Assembly: GCA_005191425.1 (NCBI GenBank)
Contig: SUPR01000003.1
Location: 1-64,000 of the forward strand
Length of the DNA: 64,000 nucleotides
Source of the DNA: Candidatus Helarchaeota ASGARD archaeon Hel_GB_B
GTDB lineage: Archaea; Asgardarchaeota; Lokiarchaeia; Helarchaeales; HEL-GB-B
Direction: 5' to 3'
Positions 19,073-29,197 of the stretch are shown here, piece by piece. The translations under genes and the position numbers were made by a program. Under the pieces are notes generated by a model. It had not been told where the DNA came from, searched no databases, and saw nothing but the letters and a program-made list of their open reading frames with translations. Positions within the stretch are counted from its first letter, which is position 1; every line of letters begins with the position of its first letter.

Positions 19073-20503
19073 TTATAATTTTGTGATCAATTTATAGTAT
19101 AATTTTTCGTATTTTTTGGCTGAATTTTTAAACGAGAAATCGGTTTGCATACCTTCTCTTATTATTTTTTTCCACAAATTTTTATTTTTATATATTTTAA
19201 GCGCTCTTATAATTGTCTTTAAAAGGTCTATTGCAGTATAATCTTGGAATACGAATCCATTTCCATTTATTTCTTCATCAATATCTTTAACGCTATCTGC
19301 TAACCCCCCTACTTTTCTAACAATTGGTATAGTACCATATCGTAAACTAATCATCTGATTTAATCCACATGGTTCATAAAATGATGGCATTAAAAATATA
19401 TCCGAACCCGCTTCAATTTGATGTGCCTTCTTAATATTAAATTCAATGTTTGCGCTTATAATATCTGGATAATCTTTACTTGCCTTAAGTAAAATTTCCT
19501 CATATTCCTTTGATCCTTCTCCTAATATTACTAATTGTAAATCAAACTCGGGTAATACATCAATAATTTTCACTATGAGGTCTAGCCCTTTTTGAGATAC
19601 TAATCTTGAAATAATACTTATCAATGGTAAATCCTTTTTTGGAAGTCCATTTATATCTTGCAATTTTAATTTATTATAATATTTATTTTCGATACTATTT
19701 ATTCCATAATTTCTCCAAATATATGGATCAGTCATCGGATTCCATATATCATAATCTATTCCATTTAGAATACCGTACAAATCTGCTTTTCTCTCTCTTA
19801 AAACTCCGTCCAACCCAAATCCAAATTCTGGTTTTTGAATTTCTAAAGAATATGTTTTGCTTACTGTATTCAGTAAATCAGAAAATACAATTCCCCCTTT
19901 TAATAAATTAATTTTATCGTAAAATTCTAAATATTTATAATGAAAATATTTTTTATCTAAACCTAAATTAGCGTATTTAGATTTGTCAAAAATACCCTGA
20001 TATCCAAGATTATGTATTGTAAATAATATACGTGAACTTCTGAAGAATACATCCTTTTTATATATAGTTTTCAAATAAACAGGTATTAATGCACTCTGCC
20101 AATCGTTGCAATGAATAATTTTTGGCTTATATTTTAAATATTTTAATAATTCTAATACTGTTAAAGAAAAAAAAGCAAATCGTTCAAGATTATCTTGATA
20201 ATCGTTATAAATTTGATCTCTATTGTAGAATTTATCATTACCAATTAAATAAACGTCAATATCTGTCCCGGGTAATTTCGTCCAAAAAATTTTTGCGTTT
20301 AAATTAAAAATTGGGACATGTAGTTTCTCCTTAACAACCTTTAAATTAAATTTCTCATTATTGATCTGTTTATATTTTGGTAAAAAAATCTTAATATTAT
20401 GTCCTAAACCATAAATCGCTTTTGGAAGCGCCTCAGATACATCTGCAAGTCCCCCAGTTTTTATAAATGGAAAAACTTCTGATGAAACAAATGCTATTTT
20501 CAT
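19073..20503 (-). CDS. glgA: Glycogen/starch synthase GT5
   Basis: FVSSEVFPFIKTGGLADVSEALPKAI (KTGGL), HCNDWQSAL, MPSFYEPCGLNQMISLRYGTIPIVRKVGGLADSV. Confidence 0.96.
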   Translation of the reverse strand: MKIAFVSSEVFPFIKTGGLADVSEALPKAIYGLGHNIKIFLPKYKQINNEKFNLKVVKEKLHVPIFNLNAKIFWTKLPGTDIDVYLIGNDKFYNRDQIYNDYQDNLERFAFFSLTVLELLKYLKYKPKIIHCNDWQSALIPVYLKTIYKKDVFFRSSRILFTIHNLGYQGIFDKSKYANLGLDKKYFHYKYLEFYDKINLLKGGIVFSDLLNTVSKTYSLEIQKPEFGFGLDGVLRERKADLYGILNGIDYDIWNPMTDPYIWRNYGINSIENKYYNKLKLQDINGLPKKDLPLISIISRLVSQKGLDLIVKIIDVLPEFDLQLVILGEGSKEYEEILLKASKDYPDIISANIEFNIKKAHQIEAGSDIFLMPSFYEPCGLNQMISLRYGTIPIVRKVGGLADSVKDIDEEINGNGFVFQDYTAIDLLKTIIRALKIYKNKNLWKKIIREGMQTDFSFKNSAKKYEKLYYKLITKL

Positions 20504-20827
20504 TTCAAGTTCCTATTTCTTATAATATTTCTATTCAATACATAAATCTATTTATTATCCAATTCTCTTATTAATATTAATTCCTTTTTTTAACAAAATT
20601 TCCAGAATTTACATAAAAATATTTTATTAATTATTTTAATTAATTTATTCTATAATTTTATCAACTTTGTTATAACCCATATAATATTTAAATCTTAAAA
20701 ACAAAATTAAATTTAATAATTAAATTCAAAAAAATGCTGAAATTTGTTTTAAGTAAATTAATATTTCATACTTAACTCAATCATAAAGAGTGATCTTTAG
20801 GATAAATAAAATAAAAGAGGTAAAAGT

Positions 20828-22357
20828 ATGGTAACAAGATTTATACCTAAATTAATTCAAAATGTCTCTCTTACGTTAGGTATATCTGATGACGAATATG
20901 AAGTCTTAAAAAATTGTAGCAATGGGGAAAATACTATTTCTGATATTGTGGCATTAACTAATTTTGATTGGAATTTAGTAGTTGAAATTCTAAAAAAATA
21001 CGAAAAAAAAGGATGGATAAAAATAGAATATGAAGGTGATACTCCCGAATTTCAACCTTTAAGTATTAAAAAATTTCCAGAAACTGCAGTTCGACTTGGT
21101 ATGATCAGTAAGAAAAAATATGATATAAACCTTTTATGTGATGGGACTCGGACTGTTAAAGAAATTTCTGACGAAGTAAATATCGATTATGAAAAAGTAA
21201 TAGACATTTTAGAAGATATGAAAAAAAATAAAATCGTAGAAATTTATCCTAAAATTCCTCTAAAAGAGATTACACATGAGATAAAGAAAGAAACTGAGAA
21301 AAAAATTATCCAACCTGTATGTATTAAGAATATTTCATTTTTTAGTAATTTACCAGACGATATTAAAAATATTTTACAAAATTGTGATGGTCAAAAAACT
21401 ATTGAAGATATTTATTTAGCAACAAAATTGCCTATTAGTAAAGTTCTAAAGACTATTATTGAATATGAAGAAAAAGGTTGGATTACTCTTAAACTCGATC
21501 AATATATGAAATTAGTAGAATTAAAAAATAAAATTAAAAATGTTCAAGATGATAATCAAATAAAGAAAGAATATGAAAATATTTTTGGTAAATTGAAAGA
21601 GGGAATTGAAGAGGAAAAAGCAGTAGCTCCCGAAGAATTTTTGGATAAATTTGGTGGGAAGGATATGATACGCGTTAGGATCAAATCAGAATTACCTAAA
21701 CTTCCTACTCCCGTCATTAATATTATTCTAGATAAGATCTTCCAATTACCAAATCCTAAAGATCGAGATCTCTTATTAAATAAAATATTAGCCAGTGAAA
21801 ATGCTTATAAATTCAAATTTGGCTCAACTTCTCAAGTCCAAATTCACCAAGATCAAATTACTGTTCCACCAATTCCCCAAGAACCTTTAAAACAAGACAT
21901 CCCCCAAGAAATACCTGAAATTCCTACTGAACCAATCCCATTAGAAGAACAAGCCCCTACTGATGATAGATTGACTATGGTACTTAATATTATTAATGAA
22001 CTAAGTCAACGAATTCTAAATTCAATAATTTCCTTGATTGATGTGGAAGGTAATGGTACCATTCTTTATCAAACTCATGACTGGGATTTTCAGAGTGATA
22101 TTGCAAAATTTATTCTTGATTGGCAATCATCATCACCATCAATTCAACTAAGCGGTATAAAATATGCTACAATTAAAGTGAAACCAAATGACCTCTTTAT
22201 AGCTACTAATGTCCAAGGCTATGGTCATATACTTGCCCAATATTTAAACCCCCTTACAATTTTATTAATAAAAATGCCCCGAGAACAAGACCCCCTTGAT
22301 GTTGAAGATCAATTGCCTGAATTTATAGCAAAAATCAACAGCATTTTTTCTAATTGA
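20828..22357 (+). CDS. Protein with repeated winged-helix domains and C-terminal roadblock/LC7-like domain
   Basis: Three similar segments (EVLKNCSNGENTISDIVALTNFDWNLVVEILKKYEKKGWI; NLLCDGTRTVKEISDEVNIDYEKVIDILEDMKKNKIV; NILQNCDGQKTIEDIYLATKLPISKVLKTIIEYEEKGWI), then Pro/Gln linker and roadblock-like C-terminus. Confidence 0.75.
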   Translation: MVTRFIPKLIQNVSLTLGISDDEYEVLKNCSNGENTISDIVALTNFDWNLVVEILKKYEKKGWIKIEYEGDTPEFQPLSIKKFPETAVRLGMISKKKYDINLLCDGTRTVKEISDEVNIDYEKVIDILEDMKKNKIVEIYPKIPLKEITHEIKKETEKKIIQPVCIKNISFFSNLPDDIKNILQNCDGQKTIEDIYLATKLPISKVLKTIIEYEEKGWITLKLDQYMKLVELKNKIKNVQDDNQIKKEYENIFGKLKEGIEEEKAVAPEEFLDKFGGKDMIRVRIKSELPKLPTPVINIILDKIFQLPNPKDRDLLLNKILASENAYKFKFGSTSQVQIHQDQITVPPIPQEPLKQDIPQEIPEIPTEPIPLEEQAPTDDRLTMVLNIINELSQRILNSIISLIDVEGNGTILYQTHDWDFQSDIAKFILDWQSSSPSIQLSGIKYATIKVKPNDLFIATNVQGYGHILAQYLNPLTILLIKMPREQDPLDVEDQLPEFIAKINSIFSN

Positions 22358-22379
22358 TCTACATTCATATTTTAATAAA

Positions 22380-22757
22380 TTATTTCAAACGTCTCTGTTT
22401 GATTTTAAATTTCTTTTTATATCTCGTTGTTTTAAATAATAAATTTTTTGGTTTTAAAGGTAATATATCACCATATTCGTCTACTAATTTCTTAATAAAT
22501 CTTGAAGTCTCTGAATTGGCAATCAAATTCGGGTACATAAACATTTCCATTAATCTCTTTTTGATATCACTATCAAAAACTCCAAAATTATTAAGCGGGA
22601 TCTCATATGACTGAGTAACCCAATGTTCGTCTTTCTTCAATAACCCTTTGACCCTTATAATCCCCTCTTTAATTTCATTTCTTTTTGTAGTAGTAATTTT
22701 ATTCATATCATGTATTTGTATAACTACATATCTTTTTTCCTTATTTTTTTTAGGCAT
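22380..22757 (-). CDS. Hypothetical protein
   Basis: ORF with basic termini, promoter-like spacing from neighbours; opposite ORF 22354-22614 is lower complexity. Confidence 0.5.
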   Translation of the reverse strand: MPKKNKEKRYVVIQIHDMNKITTTKRNEIKEGIIRVKGLLKKDEHWVTQSYEIPLNNFGVFDSDIKKRLMEMFMYPNLIANSETSRFIKKLVDEYGDILPLKPKNLLFKTTRYKKKFKIKQRRLK

Positions 22758-22996
22758 TTATATCATCATATAATTTATTTTCAACTTTTTAAATCTTTAT
22801 TTTTCATTTTTATTATGTTAAACATGAGTTTTCTATATTTCTTTACATTTGGAGAAAACAAATTTATGTAATAAAACCTTTTTATTTACACTCAAAAAGT
22901 CAGTAAATATTCTAATATTAGACAAAAAATTGAAATCTTATTTACAAGTGATAAAATGTTTAAAATTAATAATAAAAAAGAGAATAATTTTAATTA

Positions 22997-23830
22997 TTAT
23001 TTTAACAAATGCTGATTTTTTGCTTTAAGTGCATAGATTGCTCCCTTCTGTTTTGAAGCTGGCCGCTGGGCTAGGTCTCCTTGAAATTTTAAAAACGGCC
23101 CTTTAATTTTATTTCCTTCACTAATTTCTACTTCAGGTACTTCTTCTAAATATTTAAAACTAGGCAAAATTTCCTCAACTTTACCAAGTGCTACTATTGT
23201 TCCTCCTGCCATTTCAGCGCCTGCTCTCGGGCCCACATCTCCCCTCACAATAATAACACCACGATGTTGATGAACGCCAAGAAATATGTCTGCGTTTCCA
23301 TTTATTTCTATAATCGCACTTTTTCCTTTTAACCATGCCCCTGTTTCTTTACCCACATTTCCTTCTACTATAATTTTTCCACCCATCATACCGCTCCATT
23401 CTCCCCTATAACTACTTCCTAAGTAATGTCCTGCTGACCCTTTAATTATAAACTCTCCTTTTTTCATATCTGTTGCACTAAAATCTCCTACATCTCCTTC
23501 AACAACTACTTTGCCCCCATTTAATTTATCTGCAGTATGAAACCCTGCTGACCCTTTAATCAACAACTCTCCAGCAGTCATTTCTGACCCGATGTATTTT
23601 ACATTCTTTACATCGCCATTTATCACTATTTTCAAATCTGATGCATTTTCTGCAGTAGAACCTGAAATATCAAAATATGTTCCCAACTTTTCTTCTTTAT
23701 TACCTCGATAAACAGGTAAGCCCTTAATTTCCTCTAAACTTTTTCCAGCAAATGAGTCGCAACTAATATTTTCAGCTTCTAGAGGTATGCGGACGGGCAA
23801 ATTTTTGGGTGTTAATTTAATTTCTGCCAT
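22997..23830 (-). CDS. fwdC: Formylmethanofuran dehydrogenase subunit C-like (GXGXG beta-helix) protein
   Basis: MAEIKLTPKNLPVRIPLEAENISCDSFAGKSLEEIKGLPVYRGNKEEKLGTYFDISG; repeated G-rich beta-helix turns (GDVGDFSATDMKKGEFIIKGSAGHYLGSSYRGEWSGMMGGKIIVEGNVG). Confidence 0.85.
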   Translation of the reverse strand: MAEIKLTPKNLPVRIPLEAENISCDSFAGKSLEEIKGLPVYRGNKEEKLGTYFDISGSTAENASDLKIVINGDVKNVKYIGSEMTAGELLIKGSAGFHTADKLNGGKVVVEGDVGDFSATDMKKGEFIIKGSAGHYLGSSYRGEWSGMMGGKIIVEGNVGKETGAWLKGKSAIIEINGNADIFLGVHQHRGVIIVRGDVGPRAGAEMAGGTIVALGKVEEILPSFKYLEEVPEVEISEGNKIKGPFLKFQGDLAQRPASKQKGAIYALKAKNQHLLK

Positions 23831-24196
23831 TTTTTACCGCCATTCATTTTTTGAGCAATTAACTTTAAATTTTATAGAAAATCATTATTTAAAATTTATT
23901 TAACAAATATCCGTTTTTATATTCTAGATTAAAATTAAAAATTTATCTATATATTTATAGCAAATAAACTGGATCTATAAAGTATTTTTTAAAATTAATA
24001 TCTATTTCATAAGAAAAATCAAAAATCTTACATATATAAATATTTTTTTAAATTTCTATTAATTCTCATACCTTCTCAATTCATAGATTAACACATTTTT
24101 TTGTCAAAGAATTGAATTATATTTAATCAGAAAGAGTTATATTTTATAAAATGGGGTAGATTAAATAATTCTCTATAAATTTTGGTGATCTATTAA

Positions 24197-25018
24197 TTGC
24201 CTAGAATATTACATTTATTAAAATTAAAAGATTATGTAACAGTGTTAGGAAGCTTTTTTGCATTTGTTTCAATAATATTGTCATTAATAGGTTTTTCAAC
24301 GAGAAATAATTATTGGATATTACTATCTTGTCTTTTTATTTTCTTTTCAATTTGTACAGACACTCTAGACGGGCTTATTGCTCGGAAAATGAAGCAAGAA
24401 AATGATATTGGCGTTCAAATTGATTCATTAAGTGATTGTGTCTCATTTGTTATTGCTCCAGCAGTAATGATTTATAGTGCTTTTGGCGGAGGTTGGCTTT
24501 TAATTGCATGTGGAATTCTGGTCGTCTGCGGTGTTCTAAGACTTGCTTGGTTTAATATTGAAGATACAACTGAAGGATATATCGGATTAGTTACTCCTAT
24601 GAGCGCCAGTACTCTTATATTATATTTTCTAATAATTTACTTTTATGAAAAAATTATTTCTACGGGAAATGTTGCTATTAATTCATTTTATTTAAGTTTT
24701 CAAATTTGGGAAAATTATTTAAAAAATGCAATAACTGTTAGTATTGTAGTGATAATCTTGGGTATTTTAAATCTTGCAGATTTCTTGAGATATACTAAAA
24801 AAGTACGTAAAAAGCGAGGTCTATGGCAATATTATATAATTGGAGCTACAATCTCAATAATATCTATAATAATAATTCTTGAAATTTCTGCATTCTTCCC
24901 AAATTTATGGACAATTGGCTTTGTTATTGCCCATGCTTGGTCTGTTGTCGCATTTTGGTGTTGCATTGGTTATATTATTTGGGGTGTTATTACATGGCAT
25001 AAATTAAAAGGTGATTAA
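24197..25018 (+). CDS. pssA: CDP-alcohol phosphatidyltransferase, likely archaetidyl/phosphatidylserine synthase
   Basis: CDP-OH-P motif DTLDGLIARKMKQENDIGVQIDSLSD; followed by psd. Confidence 0.85.
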   Translation: MPRILHLLKLKDYVTVLGSFFAFVSIILSLIGFSTRNNYWILLSCLFIFFSICTDTLDGLIARKMKQENDIGVQIDSLSDCVSFVIAPAVMIYSAFGGGWLLIACGILVVCGVLRLAWFNIEDTTEGYIGLVTPMSASTLILYFLIIYFYEKIISTGNVAINSFYLSFQIWENYLKNAITVSIVVIILGILNLADFLRYTKKVRKKRGLWQYYIIGATISIISIIIILEISAFFPNLWTIGFVIAHAWSVVAFWCCIGYIIWGVITWHKLKGD

Positions 25019-25021
25019 AAT

Positions 25022-25681
25022 TTGTTTGCTAAAGAAGGTTTTTATATTGTTATTCCCTCTTTTATTGTGAATACATTCGTAATTATTTTGTTCAATTATC
25101 TATTCAATAATTGGTTTCCGCTTTTTGGCTGGTTTTTCTCACCTCTCTTTATTTTAACTGCTTTTTTTACTTTCTTTTTCAGAAATCCGCCTAGAACTCC
25201 TGAAGGCGATGGTATTTTAGCTCCAACTGATGGGACTATTATGTCAATCAAATCTGAAGGCAATAAATTGGAAATGTTTATCGAACTAGCTGCTTCTGAC
25301 GTTCATACCCAAAGAGCTCCTTCTGACGGAAAAATTTTATCTGTTGAACGTATCAAAGGATCTCACCACCCCATTTATTTTATTAATAAAGGCGAAATTA
25401 ATTCTGAATATATTGTCCCGGCAAACAAAAATGCAAGGATCAATATTGAAATGATTGATTCCGATGGCTTACCAATGAAAATAATATTAATAGCTGGTAT
25501 TTTTGCTAGGCGTTGCAAAGCTTATGTTAAACCAGGAGTTGAAGTTAAAAGAGGGCAAAATATTGGTATTATTATGTTTGGAAGCCTCCTCAAATTTGAA
25601 TTGGTAGGTAAATTTAAAATCATTAAAAAAGTCGGAGACCATGTTAAAGCAGGTAAACATGTTATTTTAAAAAAGGTCTAA
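25022..25681 (+). CDS. psd: Phosphatidylserine decarboxylase-related (archaetidylserine decarboxylase-like)
   Basis: FFRNPPRTPEGDGILAPTDG; DVHTQRAPSDGKI; IIMFGSLLKFEL (GS cleavage motif context). Confidence 0.9.
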   Translation: MFAKEGFYIVIPSFIVNTFVIILFNYLFNNWFPLFGWFFSPLFILTAFFTFFFRNPPRTPEGDGILAPTDGTIMSIKSEGNKLEMFIELAASDVHTQRAPSDGKILSVERIKGSHHPIYFINKGEINSEYIVPANKNARINIEMIDSDGLPMKIILIAGIFARRCKAYVKPGVEVKRGQNIGIIMFGSLLKFELVGKFKIIKKVGDHVKAGKHVILKKV

Positions 25682-25736
25682 CATTTTTTATTGATTTTTT
25701 TAATATATAATTTATATTTAATAAATATTCTTCCTT

Positions 25737-26618
25737 TTAGATATTTTGCTCCTTTATTTTTAATATTAAATGTTTTACAATCTTTTCTGCTATATTTATA
25801 CCTAAAGTTGACTCAGCTCCAGCGAAACCAAAAGTAGAATTCCACTCTAATAAATATAAATCTCCACTATTTGATGGCAATAAATCTATACCTACTAAAT
25901 CCAAACTTGTAATTTTATTTAATTTTATAATTATCTTATCAATAATCTTATCATATTTCCAGATATTCGGGTCCATTTCGCTTATTTCTTCAAATCGCTT
26001 TCCAACTCCCCCTGAATGAATATTATGTCTAAAATCGTTTGGGTTATATCTAACATATTTTGCTATTATATCATCTCCTACAATAATTGTCCTGATGTCG
26101 TACCCTTGATTTTCTATATATTCCTGCAGATATAACACTTGAAATTTATTATAAATTTCTTCTAGATGCTCCTCATTAGATATTTTAATAATATTTTTTC
26201 CTAGCCCACCAATAATAGGTTTAAAAAGGATGCTACCTTTTTTATCCAAAAATTTCTTTCCTTCTTTTATATTTTTAGTAATAATCGTATCTGGCATTTT
26301 AATGTCATTAGCCAAATATTCCCTCCACAACAAATACATACTAACCTTGTCTTCTCGATAAATGCCACTTAAAGATGGACTTAACATTACTCCCTTTCTA
26401 TCTAATTCTTCCAGTATTGAAAGCACATAAACTATACTCAGTTTCTCCATCATACCTCTCGAATATCGTAGTAAACAGAATTTTGGAATCTTCTCTAATG
26501 GTAGTACCAATTCATCCCAATTATACTGGACAAACTTTATTCCACGCTTAGTAAATTCATCAATTAATCTTCTTGATTCATATGAATTTTTCGCGCCAAT
26601 CATCCAATATTCTCCCAA
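25737..26618 (-). CDS. RimK-like ATP-grasp ligase
   Basis: GSILFKPIIGGLGKNIIKI; YLQEYIENQGYDIRTIIVGDDIIAKYVR; GIDLLPS...LLEWNSTFGFAG. Confidence 0.88.
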   Translation of the reverse strand: MGEYWMIGAKNSYESRRLIDEFTKRGIKFVQYNWDELVLPLEKIPKFCLLRYSRGMMEKLSIVYVLSILEELDRKGVMLSPSLSGIYREDKVSMYLLWREYLANDIKMPDTIITKNIKEGKKFLDKKGSILFKPIIGGLGKNIIKISNEEHLEEIYNKFQVLYLQEYIENQGYDIRTIIVGDDIIAKYVRYNPNDFRHNIHSGGVGKRFEEISEMDPNIWKYDKIIDKIIIKLNKITSLDLVGIDLLPSNSGDLYLLEWNSTFGFAGAESTLGINIAEKIVKHLILKIKEQNI

Positions 26619-27041
26619 TTAAAGGTACACCTCATAATTTTACTATTTCTATCTCTAATTCTTTTTATTTTTTAGACCCCAATTTTCTTTTTTCATTGTA
26701 TTTAACTTTTTTAATTTGTTATTTTCTAGTCATGAATTAATTGGTTAAATATACCGAATTTCTCATCATTTATACTATAAAAGATTTTTCTCAATATAAT
26801 TTTTATATCTTTTTATTATTTCTATAATTTATTTAAAATTAGAAAGAATTTTGGGAATGTAAATAAACAGATATCGGAATTATTCATTAAAAAAAAGCTA
26901 AAAAATAAATAACTATTTTCATATATGCCATAAAAAATCGAGTATAAAAATTATTCATATTTTCTATTTCTTAACCCCAAATAAACCTTGAATAAGAAAA
27001 AAAGCCTTGAATTTTTGTTTTTATAAAAAAAATAAAAAGGT

Positions 27042-28178
27042 CTAGAAGCACCTGTGGACTACGGGTGGACCAATTTCATTGTATTCCTTTCGAGTAACCC
27101 ACATCTTCTGAAATGTCTTTAATGAGGCTAAAATTGAGCCACCTATCCAAACGGAATACATTCTTTCAGGAGGTGCTATAATTTTCACTTCTACATTGTC
27201 TGGTATCATCTCTGATATCTCTTTTGTCAATCTCTCTTTTAGTCCTTGATACATTGAGCTACCTCCTGATAATATGATATTACCATATAAATCTCTTCGT
27301 AAGTCTATATCACATTTCGATACTGCTTGGACAATTACTTCATCAAGGGGCGGAGTTTCTTTTCCCACAGCCCCTGGGTTAAAGAATACCTCTGGTGCTA
27401 AAAATCTCTCAACACCTATAATTAAAGTGGACCCATCTGGGAGTAAATACGATTTTTCCATTCCGCTTACTTTTTCTGCATATCGCAATTCTTTTTCTGG
27501 GTCAAGTGCTACATAACATAATTTCTCTTTTATATCTCTAACAATTTCTTTTTCTGCTGATGTTGTTAATGAATATCCTCTCTGTCGTAATAGCCTCATT
27601 AAGTATTCAGTAATATCCCTTCCTGCTAGGTCTAACCTTGAAATAGCATGTGTCAGAGCAAACCCTTCATAAATTGGTACAATATGTGTAACTCCTGTTC
27701 CTGAGTCGCAAACAAGTCCGGTAGTACGTCCTGAAGCATATAATGAGAGAACTGCTTGCATTGAAACATAAAGTGCTGGAACTCCAAATGTTTCAAACAT
27801 AATTTCACACATTTTCTCTCTATTAGGTCTTGGGTTTAGTGGTGGTTCTGTTAAAAGTATAGGATGCTCAGCAGGGTCAACTCGTAAATCTGTATAAAAT
27901 GTATAATGCCAAATCTTCTCCATAGCACCCCAATCTTCCACTATTCCGTGTCCAATTGGATATGATAGCCTTAAAACACCTCTTAGTTGTAAAGCTTCCT
28001 CTCCAATGTAATATTCCCTAGTATAATGTTCTACATCTGACATTATTGAAGTAAATTTTGGATAGCCAATTAGAGTTGGGAAAACTGATCTGGGTTGGTC
28101 TTCACCTGCATAGCCATTTTTTGTGATTCCTGTCCCATTATCTATTACAATTGGTTTTTGAAATACTCCTTCTTCCAT
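27042..28178 (-). CDS. Actin-family protein (Lokiactin)
   Basis: [154 protein letters not shown]-terminus. Confidence 0.98.
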   Translation of the reverse strand: MEEGVFQKPIVIDNGTGITKNGYAGEDQPRSVFPTLIGYPKFTSIMSDVEHYTREYYIGEEALQLRGVLRLSYPIGHGIVEDWGAMEKIWHYTFYTDLRVDPAEHPILLTEPPLNPRPNREKMCEIMFETFGVPALYVSMQAVLSLYASGRTTGLVCDSGTGVTHIVPIYEGFALTHAISRLDLAGRDITEYLMRLLRQRGYSLTTSAEKEIVRDIKEKLCYVALDPEKELRYAEKVSGMEKSYLLPDGSTLIIGVERFLAPEVFFNPGAVGKETPPLDEVIVQAVSKCDIDLRRDLYGNIILSGGSSMYQGLKERLTKEISEMIPDNVEVKIIAPPERMYSVWIGGSILASLKTFQKMWVTRKEYNEIGPPVVHRCF

Positions 28179-28218
28179 AAATTATTCACATCCATTATAT
28201 ATACAAAATTTATTGTTC

Positions 28219-28303
28219 CAAAGCCGTCCAAAACTAAATAAAATAAAGGAATTATTGCCGAAACACCGACAAAGCCCAACTACTAATTTTGTACCGGCTT
28301 TGT
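28219..28303 (-). promoter_or_regulatory. Putative structured leader with alternative hairpins upstream of the actin gene
   Basis: On the minus strand, ACAAAGCC (28303-28296) can pair with GGCTTTGT (28276-28269), or overlapping CAAAGCCG (28302-28295) with CGGCTTTG (28226-28219); mutually exclusive 8-bp helices about 40-125 nt upstream of the ATG. Confidence 0.4.
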
Positions 28304-29197
28304 AAACAATATTCATATTTATATAAACCAATATTTTACTAAATTTATTAAGATCGTGAAATCTATTTCAATATTTGTAATATATCTTTTATTAAATAAA
28401 GATTTTTGAAAATCCTTATTTTAATCGGTTTTATATTAACATTCGAAGAAAAGTAATTTAAACATTTATATTTCTTTATGAACTATAAAGGTGATAATTT
28501 AATAATTTCACTCTAATTTTCAAATGATAATGAAATAAATTATGAATAATAAGAAGTATTTTTTTATATTGACAAATAATATTCAATTAATCGATTTAAC
28601 AATATTCATATACATAATTAAAAACTCCAAACAAATTTTATAGTAAACTTTATAATTGAATCTCCTCAATATATTGTTAATTTTAAAACTTTATCACAAT
28701 AAATTATGAATGATATAAAATTAAATCAATACAATAATTGGTCTAACTATACCTTTTTAAAACGCAATAATTCTTTAATAACCGATTTATTTGTACTAAA
28801 TTTTTAAATTAATTTTAAATATTGAAAAATTGTCGTAGGGAGTAAAGAAATTGAAAAAAATGTTGTATTTTACAATATAGACAATTAGTTTACTACAATA
28901 TATTTGAAATTGGAAAAAATATTTTAATTTAGAACAGTAGGTTATCATTAAAAAGCGATAGTTCCTTATAATTTATTTATTTATTCTAAATTTTTAAAAT
29001 ATTTTCTTTAAATGTTTAAGAATTTTTTAGAGGTTTAAGATATTTATAGAAGTTTTTCTATTAAATTAATTTATTTATCAAATTTTTTTAGAAGGTCATT
29101 GAAAAATGGACACAAACTAAAAATTTTCCGAAAAGAAAAAAAGTTTAAATAATCAATATATTTTAAAATAAATTAAATTGAAAATAACGAAATGTAG

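Noticed and set aside
22354-22614. 86-aa + strand ORF after the wHTH-roadblock gene
   Set aside because: Overlaps the better-formed 22380-22757 minus ORF and the end of the upstream gene; hydrophobic low-complexity translation.
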